Below, piece by piece: positions 1 to 9,017 of a DNA stretch of 36,086 bases. Location of the stretch: contig JADCES010000323.1 in NCBI GenBank assembly GCA_020250005.1, forward strand, positions 1 through 36,086, in the 5' to 3' direction. Both the position numbers and the translations under genes were made by a program. The notes under the pieces were generated by a model. It was not told where the DNA came from. It worked only from the letters and a program-made list of their open reading frames with translations, and did not search any database. How positions within the stretch are numbered: the first letter of the stretch is position 1; each line of letters opens with the position of its first letter. This DNA is from Roseomonas sp. (GTDB lineage Bacteria > Pseudomonadota > Alphaproteobacteria > Acetobacterales > Acetobacteraceae).

Positions 1-154
1 CTGTGGTTGTGCGGGCAGAAAGCGCGCTGCTTAGGCGGACAGCAATGCTTTGGCAATGGCGCGCGCAGGGTGGCGGCTTCGCCGCTGCGCGGTCTGGACC
101 TGCGCGCCAAGCTGTATCACGCTGCGCCAAACACGCGCCTGATCGGAGACGCTC
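1..154. other. Leader region upstream of the first OYE gene, no gene assigned
   Basis: I see no supportable gene here. The plus strand offers only short read-through frames; one of them ends with TAG at 32-34 and could be the tail of a gene lying outside the window. On the minus strand a 41-codon frame runs from an ATG complementary to the OYE start region down to TAA at 31-33, but it resembles nothing I recognise, and any longer version would lie wholly antisense to the OYE gene. The region ends with a GGAG ribosome binding site at 145-148. It probably holds the promoter for the plus-strand pair that follows, although no clear -35/-10 boxes are visible. Confidence 0.4.
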
Positions 155-1309
155 ATGGGTTCCTTGCTATTCTCACCGCTTACCATTCGCAGCGTGACGA
201 TTCCGAACCGCGTGGTGATGCCGCCGCTTTGCCAGTATTCGGCGATCGAAGGTTTGGCGAATGATTGGCATATGGTGCAGCTTGGCCGCTTTGCCGTGGG
301 CGGCTTTGGGCTGATCTTCACTGAAGTGACCTCTGTGATGCGCGAAGGCCGCATTACCCATGGTGATCTTGGGCTTTGGTCCGATGCACATATTGAACCC
401 GTGCAGCGGCTGGCGCGCTTCATCAAGGCGCAAGGCGCGGTGCCGGCGATGCAGCTTGGCCATGCGGGGCGCAAGGGTTCTTCTCAGCGCGCCTTTGAAG
501 GCAATGGGCCATTGGGCGCGCCTGAGGCCGCCAAGGGCGAAAAGCCCTGGCCCTTGGTGGGGCCAACCGCAACAGCGATTGGCGAAGGCCATGTGCAGCC
601 CGAAGCACTCACCAAGGAAGGCATGGCCGATATCCGGGAAGCCTTCGCCACCGCCGCGCGCCGCGCCTTGGCCGCCGGGTATGAGGCGATTGAGGTGCAT
701 TGCGCGCATGGCTATCTGCTGCATCAATTCCTCTCGCCTTTGTGCAATACACGCAACGATGAATATGGCGGCGACCTTGCCGGGCGCATGCGCTTCCCGC
801 TTGAAATTGTGCGCGCCGTGCGTGAAGCCTGGCCGGAAAACCTGCCGTTGTTCGTGCGCATTTCTGCCGTGGATGGCGCTGATGGTGGCTGGGAAATGGA
901 AGATAGCGTAGCTTATGCGCGCGAATGTCAGAAGCTTGGCGTGGATGTGATGGATTGTTCTTCAGGCGGCATTGGTGGTAGCGCGACGGGCAGCAAGCGC
1001 GTGCCGCGTGGCTATGGCTTTCAGATTCCCTATGCCGCGCAAATCCGGCGGGAACTTGGCATGAAATCCATGGCCGTTGGGCTGATTATCGGCCCGCATC
1101 AGGCCGAAGCAGCCTTGGCCGCGGGTGATGCTGATCTGATCGCCATAGGGCGTGAAGGCATGAATAACCCGAATTGGCCCTTGCATGCGCGCGCCGTGCT
1201 GGAACCCGGCACGACCGAGGAGGTTTTCGGCTGCTGGCCGCCGCAACATGGCTGGTGGATGGAAAAGCGTGGCGCGGTGATGGATGCCCTCGGCACCCCG
1301 CCGGCATGA
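155..1309 (+). CDS. NADH:flavin oxidoreductase, OYE family (YqjM-like)
   Basis: 384 aa FMN-dependent ene-reductase of the old yellow enzyme family, predicted to reduce activated C=C bonds with NAD(P)H in the cytoplasm. The YqjM-type features are visible: Cys26 in PPLCQYSA (the flavin-tuning cysteine of this subclass), HAGRKG near residues 103-108, the substrate-binding pair His182/His185 in VHCAHGYLLHQF, NDEYGG after it, and the FMN phosphate region ADLIAIGRE near the C-terminus. Length fits the family. The ATG at 155 follows GGAG with a 6-base spacer, and SLLFSPLTIRSVTIPNRV is the expected N-terminus. A glutathione S-transferase follows after 35 bases, so the two probably form an operon. A second family member lies at 4060-5217 on the other strand but has a changed active-site residue. 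The natural substrate is unknown. Confidence 0.93.
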   Translation: MGSLLFSPLTIRSVTIPNRVVMPPLCQYSAIEGLANDWHMVQLGRFAVGGFGLIFTEVTSVMREGRITHGDLGLWSDAHIEPVQRLARFIKAQGAVPAMQLGHAGRKGSSQRAFEGNGPLGAPEAAKGEKPWPLVGPTATAIGEGHVQPEALTKEGMADIREAFATAARRALAAGYEAIEVHCAHGYLLHQFLSPLCNTRNDEYGGDLAGRMRFPLEIVRAVREAWPENLPLFVRISAVDGADGGWEMEDSVAYARECQKLGVDVMDCSSGGIGGSATGSKRVPRGYGFQIPYAAQIRRELGMKSMAVGLIIGPHQAEAALAAGDADLIAIGREGMNNPNWPLHARAVLEPGTTEEVFGCWPPQHGWWMEKRGAVMDALGTPPA

Positions 1310-1344
1310 TTGAATTGCACTGATACAAAGGAAGGAAACGCAGC

Positions 1345-1941
1345 ATGAAACTCGCCTATTCACCCAATAGCCCCTATGTGCGGAAATGCGTCGTACTCGC
1401 CATTCAGCGCGGCATCGACAAGCAGATGGAGCTTTGGACGGTTGGCACCACTGATCCGGCGCTGGTGAAGGTCAATCCGCTTTCGAAAGTGCCAACCTTG
1501 GTGTTGGATGATGGCACGGCGCTGTATGACAGCCCGGTGATTTGCGAATACCTGGATAGTGTCGGCGACGGGCCGAAGATGTTCCCGGCGGCTGGCCCGG
1601 CGCGTTGGAAGGCGTTGCGTCAGGAAGCCTTGGGCGATGGCATTCTGGATGCCACACAACCGCGCCGGCGCGAAATTGCGCTGCCGCAGGATGAAGGGCG
1701 GCAGACCTATATCGCGCTGCAGCAGGGCAAGGTGCAAGCCGCACTTGCTGTGCTGGAGGCGGAAGCCGATAGCCTTGGCATGCTGACGAATATTGGTGAG
1801 ATCACCATTGCCTGCGCCTTGGGCTATATGGATTTCCGCTATCCGAATGAGCCTTGGCGGCCTGGGCATCCCAAGCTTGAAGCCTGGTATGCGAAGGTTT
1901 CGGCCATGCCGGCGATGACGCGCACGGTTCCTCCGGGCTGA
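1345..1941 (+). CDS. Glutathione S-transferase family protein
   Basis: 198 aa cytoplasmic GST. The thioredoxin-like N-terminal domain begins MKLAYSPNSPYVRK, whose Ser/Pro-rich start resembles the YibF-type bacterial GSTs. The cis-proline region SKVPTL is at about residues 47-52 and the glutathione gamma-glutamyl binding motif DSPVICEYL at 62-70. The rest forms the helical C-terminal domain. An AAGGAAGG-like ribosome binding site lies about 9 bases before the ATG. It sits 35 bases after an OYE reductase, a pairing that suggests handling of electrophilic enones: the reductase removes the activated double bond or the GST conjugates it. The GST could equally be a general detoxifier. It ends 30 bases from the convergent end of the deacetylase gene at 1972. 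Confidence 0.9.
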   Translation: MKLAYSPNSPYVRKCVVLAIQRGIDKQMELWTVGTTDPALVKVNPLSKVPTLVLDDGTALYDSPVICEYLDSVGDGPKMFPAAGPARWKALRQEALGDGILDATQPRRREIALPQDEGRQTYIALQQGKVQAALAVLEAEADSLGMLTNIGEITIACALGYMDFRYPNEPWRPGHPKLEAWYAKVSAMPAMTRTVPPG

Positions 1942-1971
1942 AGCAATGGTTTGTCGCGCTGCGGCCTGCGT

Positions 1972-2865
1972 TCACGCGCGGGTGGCGGCGCGCCAGGCCT
2001 TGGTGATATCCATGCGCCGAGCAACCCAGACCTGATCACCCAATTCTGCAAGCCTAGCCAGCATTTTTTCAAAAGCCGGGAAGCGCGCCGGCCGCCCCGC
2101 GATGCGCAAATGATAGCCTATATTGAGCAAGCGCGGCTTGCCTTGCCTGGCTTCAGCAAGCAGCACATCCAGCGCATCATTCACATATTCCACCATCTCA
2201 CTGGCGCGGACAAAGCCATTTGGGTGGAAGAACTTCATGTCATTGGTGTCTAGCGCATAGGGCAATACCAAAAGCCCAGGATGTGCGGGATCATCATAGG
2301 GTACATCATCATCAAAAGCATTTGATACCCAGGCAAAGCCGCGTTCCTGCAACAACCCGCGCGTCCAGATGCTTTCCGAACCTCGGCAGAAAAATCCTTG
2401 TGCCTTCTGCCCGCAGGCTTTGGTGATGGCGGCGATGCAGCGGTCAAGATCGGCCGCTTCTGCTTCGCGCGATGTGTGATCCGCTTGTGGGCGCCACAGC
2501 CACCCATGGGCGGCGGCTTCATGGCCGCGCTTGGTCGCCTCGGTAGTAAGGGTGGGGGCCCGTTCAACTGCGCGGCCACACATCAGAAAAGTGGCGGGCA
2601 TGGCGTGATGATCGAGCGCATCAAGCATGCGCCAAAAGCCAGCGCGCGTACCATAGGCAAAAATCTGTTCCTGCCCCATGTCACGCATACCGGGGGCAAC
2701 AACGCTGATAACCTCACCCATGCGTTCGCATTGCGGATCACCATCACCCACTTGTTGCTCGGCGCCTTCTTCGAAATTGACGGCGACGGAAACGGCAAGC
2801 CTGGCACCATTGGGCCAGCGCATATCAGGCCACTTGCTGCCATAGCCGACCATATCGCGTGTCAT
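1972..2865 (-). CDS. Polysaccharide deacetylase family protein, PuuE (allantoinase)-like
   Basis: 297 aa NodB-fold protein of the PuuE branch, which includes the metal-independent allantoinase of some Pseudomonas species and other cyclic amide hydrolases rather than true sugar deacetylases. Diagnostic is the N-terminal block GYGSKWPDMRWPNGARLAVS followed by VNFEEGAE at about residues 29-36. Further features are CGRAVERAP, the HGWLWRP segment and the C-terminal YHLRIAGRPARFPAFEKML. A longer reading frame upstream to 2904 exists, but the ATG at 2865 is preceded by GGGGAG and overlaps the stop of the MFS gene as ATGA, so it is the likely start. It is the last gene of the long minus-strand block. 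A paralogue of the same type lies at 12132-13043. Likely activity is hydrolysis of a C-N bond in a ring or amide; the exact substrate is not known. Confidence 0.88.
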   Translation of the reverse strand: MTRDMVGYGSKWPDMRWPNGARLAVSVAVNFEEGAEQQVGDGDPQCERMGEVISVVAPGMRDMGQEQIFAYGTRAGFWRMLDALDHHAMPATFLMCGRAVERAPTLTTEATKRGHEAAAHGWLWRPQADHTSREAEAADLDRCIAAITKACGQKAQGFFCRGSESIWTRGLLQERGFAWVSNAFDDDVPYDDPAHPGLLVLPYALDTNDMKFFHPNGFVRASEMVEYVNDALDVLLAEARQGKPRLLNIGYHLRIAGRPARFPAFEKMLARLAELGDQVWVARRMDITKAWRAATRA

Positions 2866-4046
2866 GTGAAATCTCCCCTGCGCGCATGGCGCCCGAACCA
2901 GCACAGCGCCGCGCCCGCGAGCGGCAAGGTTGCGAGTATCGCGAAAGCGTAGCGATAGCCGTGCAATTCCTGGCCGAGCACCGCAATCAAGGGTGGGCCT
3001 AGCACAGCGCCGGCGAAGCTGAGTGAAATCACTGCACCGGATGCAGCGCCCGCAGCGCCAGGTGGTGCAAGGCGCACGCTTTCCGCGACCAAGACGCCAT
3101 TCCAGCCGGCGGTGCTGGCACCAATCGCGATAAAGAGCAGCACGAGAATCAGGGTTTGATGGCCCGCAACCAGCGGCAGCATCATCAGGAAAATGCCGGA
3201 AAGCGCGCCAATCAGCATGAGTGCGCGTTGGCCGCCCATGCGTGTGTCAGCCACCAAAGCCCAGCCAATACGCGAAAGCCCGCCTACCACCTGACAAAGC
3301 CCAACCAGAACACCAGCCGAAACGGAATCCCAGCCGTAATCACCAATCAGCATCGCAACCATATGCGCACCAAGGCCGATCTGCACCAGCGCATAACAGG
3401 CTGCCGCAAGGCCAATTACGCCAAGCGCGGGCGATTTCAGCAACAGCAATGGCCCGGCTTGCACGGCGGGCGCGCCGCGATCCTGGTCCCAATCCGCGCG
3501 CTTGAATTGCAGAGCGATCACCATGAGCAGCAACATTGTCGCCGCCAGCAGCATGGCATGGCGCCAGCCGAGGATCTCGGCCGTGCCCGGGAGCATCAAC
3601 CCCGCCAGCGCGACCCCAAAGGGCACGCCCATTTGCTTCAGGCCAAAGACCATATTGCGCCGTGCCGGCGGCGCCAGCTTGCCGAGCAATTGTGACGCAG
3701 CCGGGTTGGTCAGCCCATAAGCAAGCCCAATCAGGATTGTTGCTGGAATGGCGATGGCAAGTTCTGCGAAACTCAGGAGGGCAACACCCATCGCCGCAGC
3801 GAGGAGCGCGATTTGTGTGGTGCGCGCCGGCCCCCAAATGGCGAGCCAGCGCGGCCCATAGGCGGAAGCAAAAACCGCGCAGAGATAGACCAGGCCAACC
3901 TGATAGCCGATATTGGCGCGCGGCATGCCAAAGTCCAGCGCCGCATAAGCCACCAGCACCGGTAGCGCATAAACCGCCATGGTGGCCAAGGTTTGCGCGC
4001 CAGCCAGCAAAAAAAGCGCCAGCACCAGGCCATGAGGGCTGCTCAT
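2862..4046 (-). CDS. MFS transporter
   Basis: 394 aa inner-membrane protein with about 12 hydrophobic segments, the usual size for the major facilitator superfamily. The N-terminal half starts LVLALFLLAGAQTLATMAVY and includes an FGLKQMGVPFGVALAGL segment of the type seen in MFS permeases (around residue 135). There is a hydrophilic central loop near residues 185-195 (RADWDQDRGAP) before the second six-helix bundle. The gene begins 13 bases after the stop of the OYE gene and its TGA overlaps the ATG of the following deacetylase gene, so it is cotranscribed with both. It could import the substrate or export a product of the same pathway; the direction and ligand cannot be read from the sequence. 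Confidence 0.88.
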   Translation of the reverse strand: MSSPHGLVLALFLLAGAQTLATMAVYALPVLVAYAALDFGMPRANIGYQVGLVYLCAVFASAYGPRWLAIWGPARTTQIALLAAAMGVALLSFAELAIAIPATILIGLAYGLTNPAASQLLGKLAPPARRNMVFGLKQMGVPFGVALAGLMLPGTAEILGWRHAMLLAATMLLLMVIALQFKRADWDQDRGAPAVQAGPLLLLKSPALGVIGLAAACYALVQIGLGAHMVAMLIGDYGWDSVSAGVLVGLCQVVGGLSRIGWALVADTRMGGQRALMLIGALSGIFLMMLPLVAGHQTLILVLLFIAIGASTAGWNGVLVAESVRLAPPGAAGAASGAVISLSFAGAVLGPPLIAVLGQELHGYRYAFAILATLPLAGAALCWFGRHARRGDFT

Positions 4047-4059
4047 GCGGCGGTCTCAA

Positions 4060-5217
4060 TCAAGCCTGATGCAGGCCCCGGCGATAGGTGGAAGGTTCCA
4101 TATCCTTCACCGACTTCGCGCGTTTTTCGAGCCAATAGCTCTGCGCTGGCGGCATGGCATCAAAAGCTGATTCAATGCCAAGCTTGCGCGCAGCATCGGT
4201 TGGCCAGTTGGGATTATAGAGAATCTCTCGCCCAATCGCGATCAGATCGGCATCGCCGGCTTGCAGAATCGCCTCGGCCTGATCGGCATGCACAATCAAG
4301 CCGACCGCCATGGTGGCGATAGGTGCTTCATGCCGCAGCCGTCGTGCATATGGCACCTGATAGCCATAGCCCGGCCGCGCGGCCTTGGGCGGGCCGCCGG
4401 TAATGCCGCCTGATGAACAATCCACTACGTCAACGCCAGCGGGACCGACAAGCCGCGCCAAACGAATGCTTTGTTCAACATCCCAGCCGGCATCATCTTC
4501 GACCGAAAATCGCATGAAAAGCGGCTTATGCGCCGGCCAAACCGCGCGCACCGCTTCCACAACTTCAAGCGCAAAGCGCATACGGTTACGCTCTGACCCA
4601 CCGTAATCATCATTGCGGCGATTGGCAGAAGGCGAGAGGAATTGATGAATCAGATAGCCATGTGCGGCGTGGATTTCGAGTACATCAAAACCGGCGGCAT
4701 CAGCACGCCGCGCGGCATCAGCCCAATGCTGCACGACTTGCGGAATTTCATCGCCCGTCAGGGCGCGTGGCGTCGGGTCCCCCGCATCGCCAATCTCAGC
4801 GCTTGGTGCGACGAGTTCCCAGGCGTCCCAATCCGTGATCGCGGGGCTTTGCACCAGCGGCGCGCCACCTTCCCAGGGGCGAAAGCGCCGCGCCTTGCGG
4901 CCGGAATGGCCAATCTGAATCGCGGGCACCGAACCATTGGCGCGAATCAAATCCGCCACGCGCTTCATGCCGGGAATGAAGGCATCATCCCATAGCCCGG
5001 TATCCCCCAAAGTACCGCAACCGCGCCGTTCCACCTTGGTGCTTTCCACCATCACCATACCGGCACCACCCGCGGCGAAGCGCCCCGCATTCATCAAATG
5101 CCAATCCGTGATGAAGCCACGATCCGCCGCGTATTGATGCATGGGCGCCACCACGACGCGATTCTTCAAGGTGATGCCACGCCTGGTCCAAGGTGTGAAA
5201 AGCAAGGGCAAAGTCAT
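4060..5217 (-). CDS. NADH:flavin oxidoreductase, OYE family, with Cys-to-His change
   Basis: 385 aa FMN-dependent ene-reductase. Family features are present: HSGRK near residues 104-108, His183/His186 in IHAAHGYLIHQFLSP, NDDYGG, and ADLIAIGREILYNPNWP near the end. At residue 27, where the YqjM-type enzymes and the gene at 155 carry Cys (MCQY or LCQY), this protein has His (APMHQYAAD; codon CAT, 5137-5139). The cysteine tunes flavin potential and contacts substrate in YqjM, so this enzyme may have altered reactivity. The start at 5217 is chosen over an ATG seven codons earlier because GGAGGA sits 7 bases before it. The gene lies between HyuB (54-base gap) and the MFS transporter (13-base gap), which points to a reductive step on the same substrate. 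Confidence 0.92.
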   Translation of the reverse strand: MTLPLLFTPWTRRGITLKNRVVVAPMHQYAADRGFITDWHLMNAGRFAAGGAGMVMVESTKVERRGCGTLGDTGLWDDAFIPGMKRVADLIRANGSVPAIQIGHSGRKARRFRPWEGGAPLVQSPAITDWDAWELVAPSAEIGDAGDPTPRALTGDEIPQVVQHWADAARRADAAGFDVLEIHAAHGYLIHQFLSPSANRRNDDYGGSERNRMRFALEVVEAVRAVWPAHKPLFMRFSVEDDAGWDVEQSIRLARLVGPAGVDVVDCSSGGITGGPPKAARPGYGYQVPYARRLRHEAPIATMAVGLIVHADQAEAILQAGDADLIAIGREILYNPNWPTDAARKLGIESAFDAMPPAQSYWLEKRAKSVKDMEPSTYRRGLHQA

Positions 5218-5271
5218 GGGGCGATCCTCCGTGGCCAAGCCTAGGCCAGGATGATTGCGCTGGTAAGGGGT

Positions 5272-6903
5272 TTAGCCCGTCACATAACCAAGCGCCTGAT
5301 CTGCCTTGCGCCGTTCAACTGCACGCTTACCAGGATCACCAAAGCCGCCGCCGCCGGAAGTTTCCAGCCGCACGATATCGCCCTTCAGCAAGCGCACAGC
5401 ATCACTTTTCGGCGCAATGGGTGATTCCTTGCCATCACGAATACGCAGCAAGCGCCCAAGGCTGGCCGGCTTGCCGCCGGCAAGGCCATAGGGCGGGAAG
5501 CGGAAGCGATCCATATTTGCGGTGAAAATCCCAGCGGGACTATCCACGCGCCATTCGCGAATAAGCCCAAGCCCACCGCGATATTGCCCATCACCACCCG
5601 AATCAGGCTTCAAGCCATAATGCGTGATCGTCAGCGGCATCTGGCTTTCGATCATCTCAATCGGGATATTGCTGTTATTGTGCATGCCGAAGGACCAGGC
5701 ATTTACGCCATCCTTCGCGGGGCTTGCGCCGGTGCCGCCAATTTCGATTTCGACAAGCACTTCACGCCCACCATCCGCGGCTTCGGTTTGGAAGGTGGCT
5801 ACATAAGACCCGCCGTAATAGGCCGCCGGCATGCGATCCGGCAGCGCCTGATGCAGGCAGCCGAACATGACATTGGCCAGCCGATGGCAAACTGCCACAC
5901 GATGCGCAACGGATGCCGGTGCGCGACAGGATGTGACACTGCCTTCGCGGTGGCGAATACGGATGGGGCGATAACATCCCGCATTGGCTGGCATGGCGCC
6001 ATCCGTTGCGGCGATGATGCTGTAATAGACAGCACAATTGGACATGGCAGGCGTGCAATTGATGGGGCCGCGCTGTTGATCTGCGCAGGCGGTCAAATCA
6101 ACCTCAATCTCATCGCCTTTGATGGTGAGCGAGGCATGAAGTCGCACCGGTTCACCGGAGACACCATCATCATCGAGAAAATCTTCAAAGCTATAGGTGC
6201 CGTCCGGCATGGCGCTGATGGCGGCACGCATCGCGGCTTCGCTCTGATCCAGGATGCGGGCGGTGGCTTCGATCAGCGTCGCGGCACCATAGCGCGCGGC
6301 GATGCGGCGGATGGAAGCGGCGCCAACCTCAAGGCTTGCCAATTGGCTTTGTAAATCCCCCAGCATCAGCGCCGGTTTGCGAACATTCTGCCCGATCATG
6401 GCGTGGATGGACTTATTCAGCACGCCACCTTCAACGAGTTTCAGTGGCGGGATGCGAAGCCCTTCCTGAAAGACCTCGGTTGCTGTCGCGGCATAGGAAC
6501 CGGGCGCCATGCCGCCCATGTCTATGTGATGGCAAAGTGCGCCAACATAAGCCACGCGAATGCCGTCATGAAACACCGGCATGAAAACGAGGATATCGTT
6601 CAGATGTTGCGCGCCGCAATACGGATCATTGGTGGCGACAACATCGCCCTCATGCCAGTCATTGGCATCCACAAAGCGATCAAGCAGCGTGCGTAGCGCC
6701 GCGCCCATGGAATTCAGGTGCTGCGGAATACGCGCGGATTGCGCGACGTTATTGCCATCGGCATCAAACACGGCTGTCGAGTAGTCCAGCAATTCGCGCA
6801 CGGTCGTGCTGCGGCTGGTGCGCCAGATGGTGATGTCCATCTCGGCCGCGGCTGCGGTCAGCGCATTGCGGATGACTTCGATTTCAATCGGGCCGAGGCT
6901 CAT
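5272..6903 (-). CDS. hyuB: Hydantoinase B/oxoprolinase family protein (HyuB)
   Basis: 543 aa subunit of an ATP-dependent hydantoinase/5-oxoprolinase/acetone carboxylase-type enzyme. It begins with the typical PIEIEVIRNALTAAAAEMD, followed by TSRSTTVRE, NDPYCGAQHLNDI, CHHIDMGGMAPGS (near residue 130), EGLRIPP, the GPINC segment, and the C-terminal GGLGLIREWRV and SGGGGFGDP blocks. The length matches the family (about 500-600 aa). An ATG 23 codons upstream is rejected because GAGGAGG precedes the ATG at 6903, and that ATG overlaps the HyuA stop as ATGA, indicating coupled synthesis of equal amounts. With HyuA it should hydrolyse a cyclic amide such as hydantoin or 5-oxoproline at the cost of ATP. 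The family also contains carboxylases, so the exact reaction is uncertain. Confidence 0.94.
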   Translation of the reverse strand: MSLGPIEIEVIRNALTAAAAEMDITIWRTSRSTTVRELLDYSTAVFDADGNNVAQSARIPQHLNSMGAALRTLLDRFVDANDWHEGDVVATNDPYCGAQHLNDILVFMPVFHDGIRVAYVGALCHHIDMGGMAPGSYAATATEVFQEGLRIPPLKLVEGGVLNKSIHAMIGQNVRKPALMLGDLQSQLASLEVGAASIRRIAARYGAATLIEATARILDQSEAAMRAAISAMPDGTYSFEDFLDDDGVSGEPVRLHASLTIKGDEIEVDLTACADQQRGPINCTPAMSNCAVYYSIIAATDGAMPANAGCYRPIRIRHREGSVTSCRAPASVAHRVAVCHRLANVMFGCLHQALPDRMPAAYYGGSYVATFQTEAADGGREVLVEIEIGGTGASPAKDGVNAWSFGMHNNSNIPIEMIESQMPLTITHYGLKPDSGGDGQYRGGLGLIREWRVDSPAGIFTANMDRFRFPPYGLAGGKPASLGRLLRIRDGKESPIAPKSDAVRLLKGDIVRLETSGGGGFGDPGKRAVERRKADQALGYVTG

Positions 6904-9017
6904 GGTCCGATCCTCCTCGCGATGATTGCGCCACCGGGTGCGAGCTTGGCTTGCCAGGCGCGGGAAATCCAATGGGTAGCGAAGGCTTCTTCGATAATGG
7001 CGGGGCCTTCAATGAGATCATCAGGGCCAAGCGCCTCACGATCCCAGACAGTAACCTCGCACCATTGCTGGCCATCATGTGCGCGGCGCTTGGCCTTATG
7101 CGCAGGGCGCGCGGCAGGCGCAGGGTCACGCAAAATAGGTTTTGCCAACTTGCCGGTCGCGATCGCGCGGAAGGTGACGATCTCTACCGCCTCATACGGA
7201 TTGGCGTAGGAAAAGCGTTGCTTATGTGTCGCGTGGAAGCGCTGAATGAGTTCCTTCAGCGCAGCATCATCCGGCGCCTGCACCGCGCCCCAAGGCACAA
7301 GAAGTTCAAAGGCCTGGCCGTGGTAGCGCATATCGGCAGCGATAGTGATGCCGCGCTGGTCCGGTGGAATGCCATCTTGTGCAAGGCGCGCATCCGCGGC
7401 TTCGCGCAATTCAGCGATGAAATCACGCATCTGCGGCAGGTTTGCGGCTTCGGCGCGGGTCAACCGCGTGCGTGCCAAATCCTGCACCAGATCGGAAAAC
7501 AGAATGCCATAGGCAGAAAGCGTACCGGGTTCGCGCGGGAAGATCACTTCACCGATGCCCATTTCCTCTGCCACTTCGGTGGCGTGCAAACCGCCGGCGC
7601 CACCGAAGGACAGCAGCGCGAAGTCACGCGGATCGAGCCCTTTTTCAAACAGCGAAAGTCGCACTGCGGCACCGAGATTGGCGTTGGTCACGGTCAGCAT
7701 GCCGGCGGCCGCTTGTTCAAGCGAAAGGTTCAGCGGTTGGGCGATGCGCGTTTCAATCGCGGCGCGTGTCGCCGGCATATCAAGCTTGATGGCCCCACCG
7801 AGAAAGAATTCCGGATCAAGCCGCCCAAGTGCCAGATTGGCATCCGTGACCGTGGGTTCCGTACCGCCGCGCCCATAGGCAACCGGTCCCGGTCGCGCGC
7901 CGGCGCTGCGTGGGCCAACGGTAAGCCGCCCTGCGGCATCAACGGACCCGATGGATCCACCCCCCGCGCCGATGGTGCGCATTTCAACCATCGGCAGGCG
8001 CACCGGCAGGCGATCAATCTCGCCCTGCGTAATGACGGAAACGCGGCCAGACTGCACCACAGAAACATCATAGGATGTGCCGCCCATATCGACTGCAACC
8101 AGATTGGGGCGCGAGAGCATTTCCGAAATGCGCCCAGCCGCGAGAGCGCCGCCCGATGGGCCAGAGAGCAAAAGCCGCGCTGGCTGTTCCGCTGCAACGC
8201 GCAGGCTGCAGACGCCGCCATTGGACTGCACAAGGAACACTAACGGCGAAAACCCGTCCTCACCCAGGCGCTTTTCAAGCCGGTCCAGATAGGCTTTCAC
8301 CACAGGCATGAGAAGTGCGTTCAGTACAGTCGTTGAACAACGCTCATACTCACGAATCTCCGGCGATATATCGGACGAGAGCGAGATCGGCAGATCGGGA
8401 CGTGCCGCCTGGATCAACCTGGCCAATCGCCCTTCATGCGCTGGATTGGCATAGGCGTGCAGCAGGGAAATAGCGATGGTTTCAGCGCCCAACGCCTCAA
8501 TCTGTTCAAGCAGCGCTGGCAGTTGTGCTTCATTCAGCGGCGTTTCTGCACTGCCATCGGCGCGTAGACGTTCCTGCACCCCAAGTCGCCGGTCGCGCGG
8601 AATCAAGGTTGGGAAGGGGTCCTGCGCCAGGCCGTAAATGTCACGCCGCACATGGCGGTTGATTTCAAGCACATCCTCAAAGCCTGCCGTGGTCAGCAAG
8701 ACGCCACGGGCGAGTTTTCTTTCCAGCACAGCATTGGTCGCGATGGTGGTGCCATGCAGCAAAAGCCCCACATCCGAAAGCACGAAACCGAAGCGCGCGG
8801 CGGCCTCCTTCACGCCAGTCAGCAGACCGATCGAGGGGTCTTCCGGTGTAGTCGGTGTTTTCCAGGCTTGCGCCACACCAAGGCGCGCATCCAGGATCTG
8901 CAGATCCGTGAAGGTGCCGCCGATATCAACGGCGATTCGGATGGGGCGGGGAATTGGTTCAGTGCTCAAGGCTTCGATCCGTCGAGAGAAATTCAGCTCA
9001 TCACGCTTGGCAACCAA
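6900..9017 (-). CDS. hyuA: Hydantoinase A/oxoprolinase family protein (HyuA)
   Basis: Up to 705 aa ATP-binding subunit of the HyuAB enzyme, of the actin/Hsp70-like ATPase fold. Visible motifs are the first phosphate loop IAVDIGGTFTDLQIL near residue 27, LLLHGTTIATNAVLERK, VFLVQSNGG, the second phosphate loop VAVDMGGTSYDVS, TIGAGGGSIG, and FGGAGGLHATEVAEEMG. The length is normal for the family. The start is uncertain: the frame has no suitable ATG. TTG at 9017 gives the full length, while TTG at 8969 gives 689 aa beginning LSTEPIPRPIRIAVDIGG, closer to the usual N-terminus. Either way it abuts or overlaps the end of DctM at 8993. The stop overlaps the HyuB ATG. Being cotranscribed with a TRAP importer, it likely acts on the imported compound. 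Confidence 0.92.
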   Translation of the reverse strand: MVAKRDELNFSRRIEALSTEPIPRPIRIAVDIGGTFTDLQILDARLGVAQAWKTPTTPEDPSIGLLTGVKEAAARFGFVLSDVGLLLHGTTIATNAVLERKLARGVLLTTAGFEDVLEINRHVRRDIYGLAQDPFPTLIPRDRRLGVQERLRADGSAETPLNEAQLPALLEQIEALGAETIAISLLHAYANPAHEGRLARLIQAARPDLPISLSSDISPEIREYERCSTTVLNALLMPVVKAYLDRLEKRLGEDGFSPLVFLVQSNGGVCSLRVAAEQPARLLLSGPSGGALAAGRISEMLSRPNLVAVDMGGTSYDVSVVQSGRVSVITQGEIDRLPVRLPMVEMRTIGAGGGSIGSVDAAGRLTVGPRSAGARPGPVAYGRGGTEPTVTDANLALGRLDPEFFLGGAIKLDMPATRAAIETRIAQPLNLSLEQAAAGMLTVTNANLGAAVRLSLFEKGLDPRDFALLSFGGAGGLHATEVAEEMGIGEVIFPREPGTLSAYGILFSDLVQDLARTRLTRAEAANLPQMRDFIAELREAADARLAQDGIPPDQRGITIAADMRYHGQAFELLVPWGAVQAPDDAALKELIQRFHATHKQRFSYANPYEAVEIVTFRAIATGKLAKPILRDPAPAARPAHKAKRRAHDGQQWCEVTVWDREALGPDDLIEGPAIIEEAFATHWISRAWQAKLAPGGAIIARRIGP

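Noticed and set aside
31-474. Minus-strand frame of 147 codons at the left edge
   Set aside because: Most of it lies antisense to the conserved OYE gene; the remaining 41 codons show no recognisable domain.
1972-2865. True polysaccharide or chitin deacetylase
   Set aside because: The EEG-containing N-terminal block and the lack of a signal peptide fit the PuuE allantoinase-like branch better.
5584-6354. Plus-strand open frame of 256 codons
   Set aside because: Antisense to HyuB, no ribosome binding site or motifs; explained by GC bias.
6951-8243. Plus-strand open frame of 430 codons
   Set aside because: It is fully antisense to HyuA, whose motifs are complete, and its translation is low-complexity Arg/His/Gly-rich, as expected from GC-rich antisense DNA.
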